Source: Blumeriella jaapii (taxonomy: Eukaryota > Ascomycota > Leotiomycetes > Helotiales > Drepanopezizaceae). From it: 64,000 nucleotides of DNA. Of this stretch, positions 46,574 to 58,062 are shown piece after piece (position 1 is the first letter of the stretch; every line of letters starts with the position of its first letter). Below the pieces are notes generated by a model. The model did no database searches. It was given only the letters and a program-made list of their open reading frames with translations, and was not told the DNA's origin. The stretch covers positions 744,001 to 808,000 of the forward strand of contig VWND01000001.1 of assembly GCA_009599575.1 (NCBI GenBank). Reading direction: 5' to 3'. The translations under genes and the position numbers were made by a program.

Positions 46574-47326
46574 TCAGAACAATGCACTAATAGATGAGAT
46601 TTGTAGCTCAAAGTCCCCCTCTTGATCTAGTACACCTGGGAAACTAAGAACAGTCAGCTGTGGAAACCCTAGGTGCCTGGCCCCTTTTGCTACGACGCAA
46701 GTAGGGAAGATGTTCAGTACTTACGTGCGGATCATGATGTTTATTCTCTTTATGTTCTTCAAGTTCAAAGGCGCCGTGTCGTTAAGCTTTCGTCCTCGCA
46801 ATGTCGGCACCAGATTTTTGAAATCGATTAATTCTTCGACGTACGATACAGAATCCACCGATGGGGGCCCGGTGGCCGTAGCTGGAAACGTAAAGTCGTA
46901 CTCCCAGCTCACACCAGCCTGCTCAACACCATCGACGGTCGGAGGCACAGTATCTTTGAAATTGATACTGTAGGTCTTGCCGTCCGAGTACGGAGACTCT
47001 ACAATCACGCCCCTGTATTCAGAAAGGTCGATTCCTGGCCAATCGTCTGCCGTGCGTTGCGAGGCGAAGCCGCCGCCGAGCGACTCTCGATTGAGCGTTC
47101 CCCAGAAGCGGAATACGCTTTCGTCGGAGGGATTTTGTTCGGTTTCCGGCTCGAGAACCTCTAGGTAGGATTTGCTAAGACCGCCGGGACGCACGCTGTC
47201 GTCGGAGGCGACCCAGTTGCTGGCGTTCCACGGCTGTAAGAATGGGTAAAAGTCTTCCTCAAAGGCAAGGGCGGCTCGGCCAAGGACGGCTGGGCCAAGG
47301 AGCAGTAGAGTCAGAAATCGCTTCAT
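46574..47326 (-). CDS. Secreted CIA30-domain protein, 223 aa
   Basis: Two exons, 47326-46725 and 46643-46574, with an 81-nt GT-AG intron (donor GTAAGT, acceptor TTCTTAG). Splicing joins NIMIRT to FPGVLDQEGDFELQISSISA, giving the usual end of the CIA30 fold (complex I intermediate-associated protein 30, a galactose-binding-like jelly roll). The core motifs FRFWGTLNRESLGGGFASQR and EYRGVIVESPYSDGKTYSIN support this. The N-terminus MKRFLTLLLLGPAVLGRAAL is a signal peptide rather than a mitochondrial one, so the protein is probably secreted or in the secretory route, unlike classical CIA30 proteins. Its ligand is unknown. A 52-bp tandem repeat lies just upstream of the start. Confidence 0.82.
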
Positions 47327-47341
47327 GTTTGCACCGAGGTG

Positions 47342-47444
47342 TGGTTTTCTGAACGTTGGATCAAAGATCTTGCAGCGAGCTTTCAGAAGGGTATGGTTTT
47401 CTCAACGTTGAATCAAAGATATTGCAGCGAGCTTGCAGAAGGGT
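47342..47444. repeat. 52-bp tandem repeat at the CIA30 gene promoter
   Basis: Two copies with a 52-bp period: GGTTTTCTGAACGTTGGATC and GGTTTTCTCAACGTTGAATC, each followed by AAAGAT and TTGCAGCGAGCTT. It starts 16 bp upstream of the ATG at 47326. A third, weaker copy may follow at about 47465. Confidence 0.85.
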
Positions 47445-50016
47445 ACGGAAAGGTATTTTGCACCAAGATGTCGTTTTTCAGCGTTAAGCCCAAGAAGGGG
47501 ACGGGAAGGTTATTATACTTTCCGTGCAGCTCGAGCTCACACTTTCTTGTCAAAGTGCCACAAATAGTTGCCAAGTACATGCACTTTTGACGGCCCTCTT
47601 TACTGTCAAGGGTCTTTCACACGATTAGGCCACGTGGGAGAGTCATGGAGGAATGTAGCATTGAAGGAATGGAAGAATCAGTAATCATAGAGATAATTCG
47701 GGACGACGCTTCTCGGCTATTTCTGTTGATGGAACGAAGACTCCGAAACGAGCCAATCGGAGGGCTCAGATCCAGACGGGTTTGTTTTCGACCACACTGT
47801 ACCAAATCCTTCTCGTGTCACTTTCTGCCAATGATGCCGGAAGCATCTATTATGCAATGCTTGATGACTCCATACTTCATATCGTGGGTCAACTTTAGCC
47901 AGTGAGTGAACTTTGGCTCTACTGGTGACGACTATATACTTTACTTGGCAATGCTGCTTTTTATCATTGGGTGGTAGAGACTGTACCCTTGTAAAAATTC
48001 CTCTGCTACAGAAACCTCTAGCGTGAACCAGAACACCCACAGCACTTACAGAGTAGAATTATCAATATTTCAAGCATGTACTGTTCCGTAGTTTACTAAA
48101 ACAAAGAGTTCCGGTGTAAGGATACTGTAAAACCAAAGCTTGGCGTCGATGAATGAAACAGTTCAGAATAAACTCGGGCACGCCTAGAGTTATGGGATGT
48201 GTAGTGTTTACAGCCCACACGATAAAAATTTGTGAAGATCCCCAAATAATTTTCTGGCAGGTTCTCATCATTGAACTTTTATTAGATTCAAGTTCTTAAT
48301 ACGGAACCGATTGGATCGTTACAAAGCCCTAAGGCATACATGTCATCTATTTTCCATCCTGTCTTCAGGCAGACTTGGCCTTGACAAGCGAGGAAAACTA
48401 CATCCCTGGCTGTTATGTCGCAGAGCTATCCGAGCGTACGGCGAGGACGAAGAACCACAATTTCTTAATCCGTCGATTCTGTCACACTAATTTTAGAGTC
48501 GGAACAGCCAGCACAAGCGAGCGAGCGAGCGATCGAGCGGCTGAGTGGGAAAACGACATACTCTGTAAGCGGTACGACGACAAACAAAGAAAATCCTCAA
48601 CATTAGCTGACCAAACATCATGTGATACAGTGTGTCAACCAGTGTCTGAGAAGTTTACGTGATCACTTTCCTCCAGACGTTGAACTATATCGTTGACATG
48701 GTTCTGTGCCTGGCTAAGTTCAGTGGTCGGACGAGGGGAGGTAACCTTATCTCTCGGACTCGGGAAGGAAACCATCCGAAGTCATGATTTGACCCCACAT
48801 AGAAAAGCTTTCGTGAGGTCCCCAGATCCACTATCAATGACAGTGAGTAGCTTACTTCTGTAAGCATAATCCAACCCGACAGCGTCCCGAACCAGATTTC
48901 CCTGGGAAAAGGAGATCGCTACCACGACACGGCCCTGGGTCGTTACATTCTTTTCTTCCTAGACTCGATCGATGCGGAAAAGACGGGTCCCCCGCGGACC
49001 AAGAGCATAGATGCCAGGCGCTGATCTACTGTATCTCTGTCCAGCCAAGGCCGAGACAGCGCTTCAGAGTTCGGATGAGTTGGATGATATGACGATGGAT
49101 GACTGGGCAAGCATCACACACAGACGACTACGACATAAGTACATCGCTGTACGCCTGGAGTCTCTCGGTCTTCTACGATTAATAAAATTAAGCTTAGCTA
49201 GAGACGTATCACGAACTTGTTAACATACAGCCCTAAAACAACATTGCAAGATCGGTAGAAAGGTACTAGTTAGGCGTTGCGATCATCCATCCTACCGGTA
49301 AGCTGAGATGCTGTGCAACAAGACGATATGGAAAAATTTGACATTAAAGGAAAAGGTTCAAATGCAAAGATTAAACACACGTCTGCATCCCAGACAAGAA
49401 AGAAGCATGCTAAAGTGCCCAGAAAGATGTAGGATTGTGAGGAACGGAAGTGCCGCTGTGACAGGGCCATGATCAATTCAGAGGCATGACAGCAGGGTAT
49501 TTTGCGGAAATTTGGAGAAAGGCATGATAATCCTTTTTTACAACGATCTATTTGCGTCATTAGTAACGCTTATGTTACTGTCGCACATCGGTGTCTGACT
49601 CGGACAATTTATTTTATGTCGATAATTTATTCATTACATTTATGGGTTACATAGCTAAGCGAGATGAGAGGCAAGTGAATATATCCGATATCATATCACT
49701 TGAGTAGGGACAAAAGTCGGATGTGATATCACTTAAGTGAGGGGACGACTATCCGATGTGATATCGCTTAAGTAGGAAAAACAACGCTATGGGCAGAAAG
49801 GGAAATTGACGAGAGACAGGACTCGGGTTTAAGTGATGTTTTAATCGCTGTTACATCAAAATACAGCGAGGTCCTGTGGTTATTTATTGTGACGAAACAA
49901 CAATTTATAAAATATTATTATGTACAGAATATAATAATCTAATCGTCAACAAATTTTATCATGTGCCCGGTTTTCCCCAAAGCACTACCCCGATGATATT
50001 GATATACGCGCATTTA
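47445..50016. other. 2.6-kb gene-poor region
   Basis: No supported gene. It contains a three-copy palindromic array at 49683-49776 and a GAGC microsatellite (AGCGAGCGAGCGATCGAGCG) at about 48517. Confidence 0.5.
49683..49776. repeat. Three-copy array of about 34 bp with nested palindromes
   Basis: Copies start at 49683, 49716 and 49751. The best copy has GTGATATCAC and TCACTTAAGTGA, two overlapping perfect palindromes; the others carry one or two changes. It lies about 1.3 kb downstream (on the plus strand, 240 bp beyond the stop) of the GPI-protein gene. Confidence 0.8.
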
Positions 50017-51045
50017 TTACAAAAGCGCGGCAGCGATACCAGCAGCGACCAAGAGGCCACCACTGACCTTGAGTGCAGGGCTGGCAGCACCGGTGACGAC
50101 GTAAGTGGATTGGGTAGGGTGAGGGAGAGCGACGGTTCCAGCGGTGCCAGCGTTGGTAGAAGCAACCGCTGGGCCCGTTGGGTATGGGGCTGGGTTGCTG
50201 GGTACTGGTGTGAAGTATACCGGGGGAGCGAGAGAGACGACTGGCTGGCTGGCCTCAGGCGTGAAGTACACGGGAGTACCCAAGGAGACGGATGGCTGAC
50301 CGGCCTCAGGCGTGAAGTACACGGGAGTACCCAGGGAGACGGATGGCTGGCCGGCCTCGGGCGTGAAGTACACGGGAGTACCCAGAGAGACGGATGGCTG
50401 GCCGGCCTCGGGCGTGAAGTACACGGGAGTACCCAGAGAGACGGATGGCTGACCGGCCTCGGGCGTGAAGTACACGGGAGTACCCAGGGAGACGGATGGC
50501 TGACCGGCCTCGGGCGTGAAGTACACGGGAGTACCCAGGGAGACGGATGGCTTGCCGGCCTCGGGCGTGAAGTACACGGGAGTACCCAGGGAGACAACTG
50601 GCTGGGTGGGCGCTGGAGTGAAGTACACAGGGGGTGCGAGGGAGACGAGCTCTGACTTGGGGCACACAGTCTGTATGTGGTCAGCGGACAAATTGCTGGG
50701 ACATTGAGCTTAAGATGACTTACAGTGTAAATCTTCTCGGTGCTAGTAACGACAGGCTTAGTAGCGTATGGGCAGTCGGTCTTGGTCACCGGGCACTTGG
50801 AAATGGTGTAAACCTCGGTAGTGGTTACAACGGCAGTGGTGATAACGTGTCCTACCGGCATCATAGTTAGCACGCGATGCCACAGATGAAGTCTTCCGGC
50901 AGATCAAGTCATACGTACCATCATTCGTAGAGCTGGGGAGGGCCGAGGAGGTGGAGTTATTGCAACTTTTGGCCTTGTAGACAGAGACGAACTCCCCAGC
51001 CGATGCAAGGGATGCAAGGCCGAGCAAGGTAAAGCTGTACTTCAT
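50017..51045 (-). CDS. GPI-type repetitive cell-wall protein, 302 aa
   Basis: Three exons, 51045-50919, 50851-50724 and 50670-50017, with two short GT-AG introns (branch GCTAAC in the first). A signal peptide (MKYSFTLLGLASLASAGEF) is followed by Thr/Cys-rich sequence (TTTEVYTISKCPVTKTDCPY). The main part is nine copies of a 17-residue unit, consensus PSVSLGTPVYFTPEAGQ, with the outer copies diverged (SLAPPVYFTPAPTQP). The C-terminus TGAASPALKVSGGLLVAAGI ends in a hydrophobic tail without charge, as in a GPI-attachment signal. A surface role in the cell wall, such as adhesion, is plausible but unproven. Confidence 0.88.
50191..50649 (-). repeat. 51-bp coding repeat, nine copies
   Basis: Nine tandem 51-bp units encode PVYFTP-containing 17-mers. 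The six central copies are nearly identical at the nucleotide level, so copy number probably varies between strains. Confidence 0.92.
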
Positions 51046-51943
51046 GTTGAGAGTTCTGAACGAATGTGTTTAGATGGAGCGAAAGTGGTGCAAATGATGC
51101 AAACAAGTTGAGAGTGTAGCTAAGAACTTGAGAGAGGGATGGATGTTTACCTTTCAGCGGGGTTGCGAGGTCTTATACTTTGCCCGTCTGTTTTCGCCCT
51201 AGATCGACGAACATCATCTAATCTCGGCTCCAGTCTGACCACAAGGTCGTACAGTAGGGTGTACAAAGGGTGAATTCACTCCTCCGCCCTCCTCAACAAG
51301 ACTAAATCACGTAGGGGCCCGCGTAAGTGCCCCCTTGGCGACAAGGAATAGGAGCTACAGATCTTTTGCACCCTACTGTAGCTCGAAGCCGGTTACTTGG
51401 CCTGCAAGATCCAGGAGGCTTGCGCTCCTTGCTGGAAGATAGTTGGTCGAGCATCAACTCCCCTTGAACCTTGGGAAAGCCTGAAGAAGTTACTCGTGAT
51501 TCCACATGATGACGGTGGGCATGACACAAGCATCAAGGGCTCGGGTCAAGAATAGAAACCGCCTTGTTTTCTTGCCGTTCTGGTGGTGCGCAATGGCTTT
51601 TTGCATGTCAATAGTGCAGTGTTAGTTCGCTTGCAGTCTTGGGCAAATCGTGGCGCACGGCTTAGGATAGAGTTTGTGGAGTCTTTAAAAGCCGTTCTTA
51701 CATGTCGCACGTTCCTGGCTAATGCTATACCCGATTAAATCCAAGGGAACAGTCAGAGAGGCGACGGCGTCCAGCACCGAATACGAGTTGCGAGAAGCGA
51801 TGTGTTTGTTGACTTCAGGATCTTCGTAGATACAAAGTTCGATCGAGATAGGATTGTGCCTCAAGCTTTCCTGGAAACCTTGTCCTTGCGGTAAACAGAT
51901 CGCTAAGATTTTGTATTTGTAAGGTTATTTATTGTATAAACTT
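51046..51943. other. Upstream region of the GPI-protein gene
   Basis: No gene recognised; it should contain the promoter of the GPI-type protein gene. Confidence 0.4.
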
Positions 51944-52392
51944 TTAGGCCCCAGAGGATTGATTTGTTATCATCCCGGGGACTAGATTTCCCCTGAACAC
52001 GCTCGCCGATGCCTCGGCTAACTGTGAAAGGCCCAAGACGACCGACCCGCCAGCACAGTACACACTGGCAACAACTCTAGGAATTATACGAGGCGGCAAA
52101 GTGCTGGTTTTCCCATTGTATGTCCAATCATGGCAAAGTAACGGCTCTATTACGGAGCCTGTTGTGATCGAGGCTTGAGATGGCGCGTTGAAAACGCCCC
52201 AGCCCCCGACAGGGATACGATGCAATGGGATACCAGCTGTTGTGCCACTGTCCCAGGCTCGGGGGTAAGGTATGTTTGTTTCGATCGGGGCCACCTTGCT
52301 CGATTCTCCACGAAATGAAATGACTGTCTCAACAGTTCATCGTAGGTGTCAGGCGGATGCGTAAGACTGATCTCAAATACATTTCGTTTCAC
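51944..52392 (-). pseudogene. Possible gene remnant of unknown type
   Basis: A frame starting upstream of PIETNIPYPRAWDSGTTAGI runs to a stop at 51944 and reads like protein (PLHRIPVGGWGVFNAPSQAS, VVASVYCAGGSVVLGLSQLA). A different frame with an ATG at 52392 (MKRNVFEISLTHPPDTYDEL) overlaps its start. I find no intron joining them well and recognise no family. It could be the 3' end of a decayed gene or chance. Confidence 0.3.
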
Positions 52393-54325
52393 CGCGTCGA
52401 CTTCTGATTGTTTCGCATATGTCTTCTCGCGCTAATAAAAGATCGTGTCATGCACGTTTGTTTACAAATATCTTGTGGAAAAAGAATTTGTATTCTTGTG
52501 ATAAAGTGCAGTTTTGCGGCTCTGGAAGCAATGGATTTGAGTGAGGATTTGGCGACTGATCGATCTAAAGGCGTGAGCAGCGATTCCCGATATCCAACGC
52601 TGGCATTGCCCTGGAAATCTTCAAGTGATAGATATTCTATGATAGATTTTCTAACATCTCATGCAGCCTGACTCACTTCCACGCGCTGAACCAGGCGGAA
52701 AGGAGAGGAGGCAATAAGTCCGAGTTCCGAGTCAAGCTTTTGACGTTACGTCAACGAACGTAGTATCTTTGATTAGATTGACGATCTCACCGTGAGGAAG
52801 TCTAAGCCAAGGTTTCCATGGTGAACGCCATTACCATCCTTTTACCGCAGCGACAACCTTGAGGTTTATCATGGTAATCTGCAGGCGTCACAGAGTCTAT
52901 TTCTCAAGGCGAGCTTCTGCGCAGTTTGATGATCTTCAGCCTCTTTTCGAGATCTATCAAGTGTCTAACGGTCGGCGTCTGTTCTGTCGTTTCGAATATA
53001 TTGTGAGAAAGCATTAATCGGAAAGCTCTTCACTCCGTTTCCCGGCAGCAAATTCGTCCAGGACACGCAAACGCAAACCAGACTGATATGCTTGTGCCGC
53101 CACTCTTCTCTGCGATTTTCTCCCGTTTCACTCGCACAACGTTACTCACAAGCTACTCGGTCGCTGTTCGTTCGTTTCTGACACGTTCACTTCTTGCTGA
53201 GAATACATAATCAGCTCACAAGCAGGTTTCCAAGGAATGAATATGGCCGTTATTCTTTTGCACAGATACTTTTCGTGTTGGGGACGAAACCTCGGCAGAG
53301 TCATCACCTTGGATGATATTTCACAGCTTCACATTACTCCTCGTTATGCTTAAATTCGATAAAGCTTCGGCGTTGCTCAACTTCTGTTTTCTCTTCCATT
53401 CCCTTAGCATTGCCGTTCTCCCTCGTCGATTTCATGCGGTGGTCCAAGCAAGACGAGTTTCGGTGAATTCTTCTTACTCCCAAATTTCTACTCCCGAGCT
53501 TCGTCCAAGGCAGGGTATTCGTGAGTGGATTCAGAATTCGTCACACCGTTGGCTTGATCACTTCGCTTCGGACATAAGAGTGAAGAGAGTAAAGTTTCGG
53601 TCTGAATTGCTGCAGTTCACAAGGGTAAGGGATGGAAAATGGTTGAAGTACATAAGGACAATGATATGGATATTTTTTTTCGTTCGGCAAAGGGAGCTGA
53701 ACAACCTCCCTCCTAAGAGCAATGGGGGCGCATTCGGTCAAGGACTCGGCTGTAAATTTGTATGAATTCCCAGAGGCGGACGATGTGTCGGATTTCAATG
53801 ACATGTTGGCACAAATGCCGTGTGAGTAATTGCAATCTTTTAGTGATTAATTAATGATGTTCAGGAGATTCAAAAGGGAAATACATACAGCTTGTTAAAA
53901 TCTTAGTGCGAGCGGTCCAGCCGAGATCATAAATATAAGTAAGTACTCCGACATGGGATAATCATTCATGTCCAGGCTATCAAAGCAGCTGGCGATGAAA
54001 GTCAACTAATGTTTTCCGTGGGCTGAGAGGAGAAGAGAGAAGGGAGACAGTCGTGCAGTGCAGTGCAGCACGTGACAAGGCTGATATCTTCACCACTCAG
54101 GGTGGCCCGAGCAAACCCCGAGGCCGCCAAACTTTCTGGGAGTAACAGCTCGCTCCTCAACTTTTCACAACTCGATCAGGGTGCATCGCTCGATACACCT
54201 CCTGCCAGCACAAGTCGATTGATATCCCTCCTGGTTCATGTAGATTACTATCATCTGAAAGCACCTGTACCAAGGATCGATCTTCAACCAAACCATACGC
54301 GCTTTCGACCACGAGTCGGGTCAAG
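52393..54325. other. 1.9-kb gene-poor region
   Basis: One 150-codon ORF at 53313 has no motif. GTGCAGTGCAGTGCAG at 54054 is a short microsatellite just upstream of the ChAPs gene. Confidence 0.45.
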
Positions 54326-56662
54326 ATGGTTGCGCCAGCTGTCCCAGAGTAGGTCCGCCTGTGCCGAGGCCACCTACCTTTGAACATACACCTGCTAAGC
54401 CCTTTCTCTAGACTCACGGAGGAGATCTTGCACGAATCCATTGATGCGCGAACAGAAGTTCTAGCTTCCCTGAGAGAGCTAGGGCCTCCTGATCTGGTGC
54501 AATTGATAAAGCAAGCTCCGCGCAATCCGGGACGACAGGTATGTCACAGGAAACTCGAACAGAACAACGCATAAGCTGATTGATCAGCAGACTGGGGTCT
54601 ATCATCACGTCACAGGTGTCGACGCGTCGTCCTCTGCCAGTTTGGCCGCATATATCAACACACTTACTTACAAGGAGAACCACCAATCCAGCATAAAGAT
54701 AGTCGAAGGCATTTACTGGTAAGCTTGCGACTCTACAATCATAAAACAACCTACTTAAATAATGCAGCTGTTACAATGCCTTCTCGAGACTCGATATGCG
54801 TGTTCATGTTACGATACCCGGGTCAGTTGATAGCTACTGCATAGACGAGAGAGGAGAGAAGAGAGTGGCATCGGACGAGTTATGGCTTGAGACATATCTC
54901 TGCAGTGTTCTGAGAGCCTACTCATATGCGGACGATGGAAGCGGAGAGACAATCAGAAAGATCATGGGAGTGCGGAGGTTCAATCCCGTCACAAATACCG
55001 AGACCGAACACCGATTCTTACAAGCGGCGGAGCAATTGTTTTTCAGAGGTACTTGGAATGAATCTTGAAACGAGTGTCTGCTAACTTTTGCAGGCTGGCA
55101 GCTAGGATCAGATTCTGTCGTCCAGGTACCGAACAACGTCTCCAACCACCTTACCTCCGGCCTTCTAAAATATTTCCACACTACTGGCCGCTTTGCCTCC
55201 GGCATCAATCTGTTCGAGAAACTGAGAACACGGAACGTAGAGGTCTCATCCTTGTTGGCAAAGGTTCTTTTCATGGGCAATGAGGAAGTGCAAGCGGTCC
55301 GAGTTCTCCACGATTCGGTCAAGCAGTCGCCAATGGACTACGTAATGCTCGATGCCCAAGCCGAGTTCCTCATGGGCAAGGCTCTTAACCCCAGTGCGCC
55401 GGACCTCAAGCAGGAGCGATTACGGATGGCTCTTGGCTGCGCAGACAGGAGCACGGTTGCCGCACCAAGCGAGTTTGGCACATGGGCAAGACTCGCAGAG
55501 GTCTATGTTGCTATGGAAGACTGGGAGAATGCTCTGACCACCCTGAATTCGTGCCCGATGTTCACATACCAGGACAAAGATGCCCCAATCATGCCCGAAC
55601 CCAAAGAGATCCACCTGCCTACTCTACCCGAGACTCGGTTAGATGAGATAGACAGCGAACCAGAGTCCAAGTACCAAGAGTCAGTTCACCCAAGTTTGTT
55701 GAGCTTACGTGCTGCTCAGTACAGAGGAACCTTCAAGCAGGCTTATAGCATCTTGACCGAGATGACGGCGAAGATCGGATGGGACCAGCTGTTGAAGATT
55801 CGGAGTAACGTATTTGTCATGGAGGAAGAGTATCGCAGTGAGAAGCAACCCACCCAAGGTGAACATACCCAGCGCAATGCTAGCACCGACGTACTGAGAG
55901 GAAGTCCAGGTCCTCCCATTGTCGGCGATGATACCTCCGACGACGAGACGAGCGTGAATGGAGACGCCAGTGCACCCCTTGAGAATGGCGTGGCCGACAC
56001 AACTGCGGAGAAGACCGTCGAGAAGCCTTCCAACACCATCACCCCAGAGGAAGCAAAGGGTGGTCTTGACGACGTAAATATCTCGCTTCCTCGGCGGGGC
56101 TTTCGCTGACTTAGAACAGGCTGAAGCAACCGAGGAGCAGCTCTCGCGCTTCAACAACAAACGACTGTGCGAGCGTTGGTTAGACAGCCTGTTCATGGTA
56201 CTCTACGAAGACCTCCGCATTTACACCATCTGGCGCACCGAAATGGCTCAATATAGAGCGCAACAGATGCAGTACAAGAAATCTGCTGAGGAATGGGAGA
56301 TCCTTGGATCCCTCGCGGACCGTTTGCACCACCAGGCCGAGGCCGTTGAGGCGTACCGAGCATGCCTGGCCATCCGATTCTCGCCCAAGGCACTTACTGG
56401 CATCCTCGGAGACTTCGAGAAGGAGAAAAATACGAGAGAGACGATCGCTGCTGTCATTCGACTCATCACGTGGCAGTACAGATGGTATTCGGAGTTCAGT
56501 CCCGACCTGCTGTACACGATTCGTACGCTGATTGAGGACGAGGGCGCGGTCAAGGTACGGAGCATCATCCAAGCCACGAGCCTGCCGCAGAACGTGCTGG
56601 ACTTGACGCACCACTACGCTGCTCTGTGTGCTGCCTTCAGGAGCTCGGGCACTGAGGGTTAG
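54326..56662 (+). CDS. ChAPs-family exomer subunit (Chs5-Arf1-binding, Bud7/Bch1-like), 693 aa
   Basis: A ChAPs protein; in yeast these form the exomer with Chs5 and carry chitin synthase Chs3 and other cargo from the trans-Golgi to the surface. I resolve six exons: 54326-54348, 54412-54538, 54591-54718, 54768-55048, 55094-56073 and 56120-56662, giving 2082 nt in frame. Family blocks include GPPDLVQL, GVYHHVTGVDASSSASLAAY, GIYCCYNAFSRLDMRVHVTI and RWLDSLFMVLYEDLRIYTIW, with TPR-like helices throughout (WEILGSLADRLHHQAEAVEA). The third acceptor is CAGCAG, so one Gln can be added or lost. The apparent frame break at 56090 is the 46-nt intron 56074-56119 (branch GCTGAC). The acidic linker before it (DDTSDDETSVNGD) is normal for fungal members. 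Confidence 0.92.
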
Positions 56663-57153
56663 TGAGCGGCGACTGCGAGGAAGGGTAAGAAGTCTGTCTG
56701 GCGGGGGGGGGGGGGGGGGGGGGGGGGGGGTAAAGAGGCAGAGGGAGGCAGAGGGACGAGCGGTTTGATACCATAATGCCGTCCTTGGGCATCTGAGGCT
56801 ATGTTGATGTTGGCGATTGAGCGCTGCAGCAGTGCAATGAGTAGAATCGGGATGTTCTTGTAGCAGACAATAGCATTGCCCGAAGACATTGACTACCACC
56901 TGTGCGCAAGCTGTCGCAGGCTTCCTTCGCCATGTAGAGCTCTGTCATTGTGATTCTGCTCGTGGAGCACTTCCTCGATTCCACGAGCAGCGTCAACCTC
57001 CTCGTACTTCGCTTACATAAACCGCGAATTCTAACCTCCAGAACCCCGCCACCTACAGATACCCCTCCATCAGAGATACATGTTTGACCCGACCACAACA
57101 AACCTGCCCCCATCGTCAACCATCGACCCACAAACATTCACCCAACGACGACG
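56663..57153. other. Intergenic with a poly-G tract
   Basis: Short region between ChAPs and thioredoxin-PITH genes. It holds a 28-G run and probably the promoter of the downstream gene. Confidence 0.45.
56703..56730. repeat. Poly-G run of 28
   Basis: Twenty-eight G in a row, about 40 bp after the ChAPs stop codon. Confidence 0.9.
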
Positions 57154-58062
57154 ATGATCGAGATCAAGTCCCTCTCGCAATTCAACGCCCTCAAGCCCAC
57201 GCCGCTCCTCATCATCGACTTCTACGCCACCTGGTGCGGGCCCTGCAAGCAGATCTCGCCCGTCTTTTCGCGCCTCGCGACGCAGCACTCGACGTCCGCG
57301 ACGGTCATCTTCGCGCAGGTCGACGTCGACCAGGCGAAGGATGTCGCGCAGCTGTGCGGCATCGCCGCCATGCCGACCTTCCAGTTCTTCCGCCAGGGCC
57401 GGAAGGTCGACGAGGTGAAGGGCGCCGACGTGCAGCAGCTCACGACCAAGATCGGCTACTACACCGGGGCGCTGGCGAAGGAGGGCCCCGCGCCAGCGGC
57501 GGCGGCGGCGGCGGCGCGGGACAGCGCGGCGACGAAAGCGACAGGGCCGGGGAGTCTGAGGGCGCAGGTCGATGGCGAGAAGGGCCGCTTGCTGGGCGCG
57601 TCGCTGCTGAGCTCCGTGAGGAACATCCAGGCGCCGCCGCCGGCAGGCTACGCTCTGTCTTCGGTCGGAGGCCCGCAGCTGCTGGCCTACATCCCCTTCA
57701 CCGCGGCCGTCATCCCGTCCGCGATCACGCTGAAGACCGATGCGAAGGCGCTGTCGTCGGCGCCGTCGCGGGTCACGGTCGGCAGCAACGTGCCGGTCCT
57801 GATCCGGCACACGGAGGATGGCGCGGAGACGAACGACCTGGACATGGAGGGCAGCATGGCCAAGGCGGAGAACACGCAGGCGTTCAATGTCTTCTCGGAT
57901 GAGTACGTGCAAGGCAAGGTCGAGCTGAAGCTGAAGGGCAGCAAGTTCGGGGCGGCGGGGGGCGTGACGAACCTTCTGGTGAGGGTGGACAGGAATCTGA
58001 GTGGTGAGGAGGGCGTGCTCACGAAGATTGGGGAGGTGGATATCATTGGAGTGAGGGTCTAG
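57154..58062 (+). CDS. Thioredoxin-PITH protein (TXNL1-like), 302 aa
   Basis: A single exon with very GC-rich codons. Residues 1-105 form a thioredoxin domain (IIDFYATWCGPCKQISPVFS, with WCGPC at 27-31, and MPTFQFFRQGRK). After an Ala-rich linker, residues 120-300 form a PITH domain (proteasome-interacting thioredoxin; LLAYIPFTAAVIPSAITLKT, VRVDRNLSGEEG). In other eukaryotes TXNL1 binds the 19S proteasome lid and reduces its substrates. A long antisense frame on the other strand is a by-product of its high GC. ATG 57154 has no competing upstream Met. Confidence 0.92.
   Translation: MIEIKSLSQFNALKPTPLLIIDFYATWCGPCKQISPVFSRLATQHSTSATVIFAQVDVDQAKDVAQLCGIAAMPTFQFFRQGRKVDEVKGADVQQLTTKIGYYTGALAKEGPAPAAAAAAARDSAATKATGPGSLRAQVDGEKGRLLGASLLSSVRNIQAPPPAGYALSSVGGPQLLAYIPFTAAVIPSAITLKTDAKALSSAPSRVTVGSNVPVLIRHTEDGAETNDLDMEGSMAKAENTQAFNVFSDEYVQGKVELKLKGSKFGAAGGVTNLLVRVDRNLSGEEGVLTKIGEVDIIGVRV

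Noticed and set aside
50191..50649. Regular repeat resembling an array
   Set aside because: Not CRISPR: units are contiguous coding repeats without spacers, in a eukaryotic gene.
49876..50655. 259-codon plus-strand frame across the GPI repeat
   Set aside because: It is antisense to the repeat, open only because the unit lacks stops; it has no signal peptide or splice logic.
53313..53765. 150-codon frame with hydrophobic start
   Set aside because: No domain, no Kozak support and odd basic composition; left as unannotated.
56074..56119. Apparent frameshift in the ChAPs gene
   Set aside because: A 46-nt GT-AG intron with branch GCTGAC restores the frame in phase 0.
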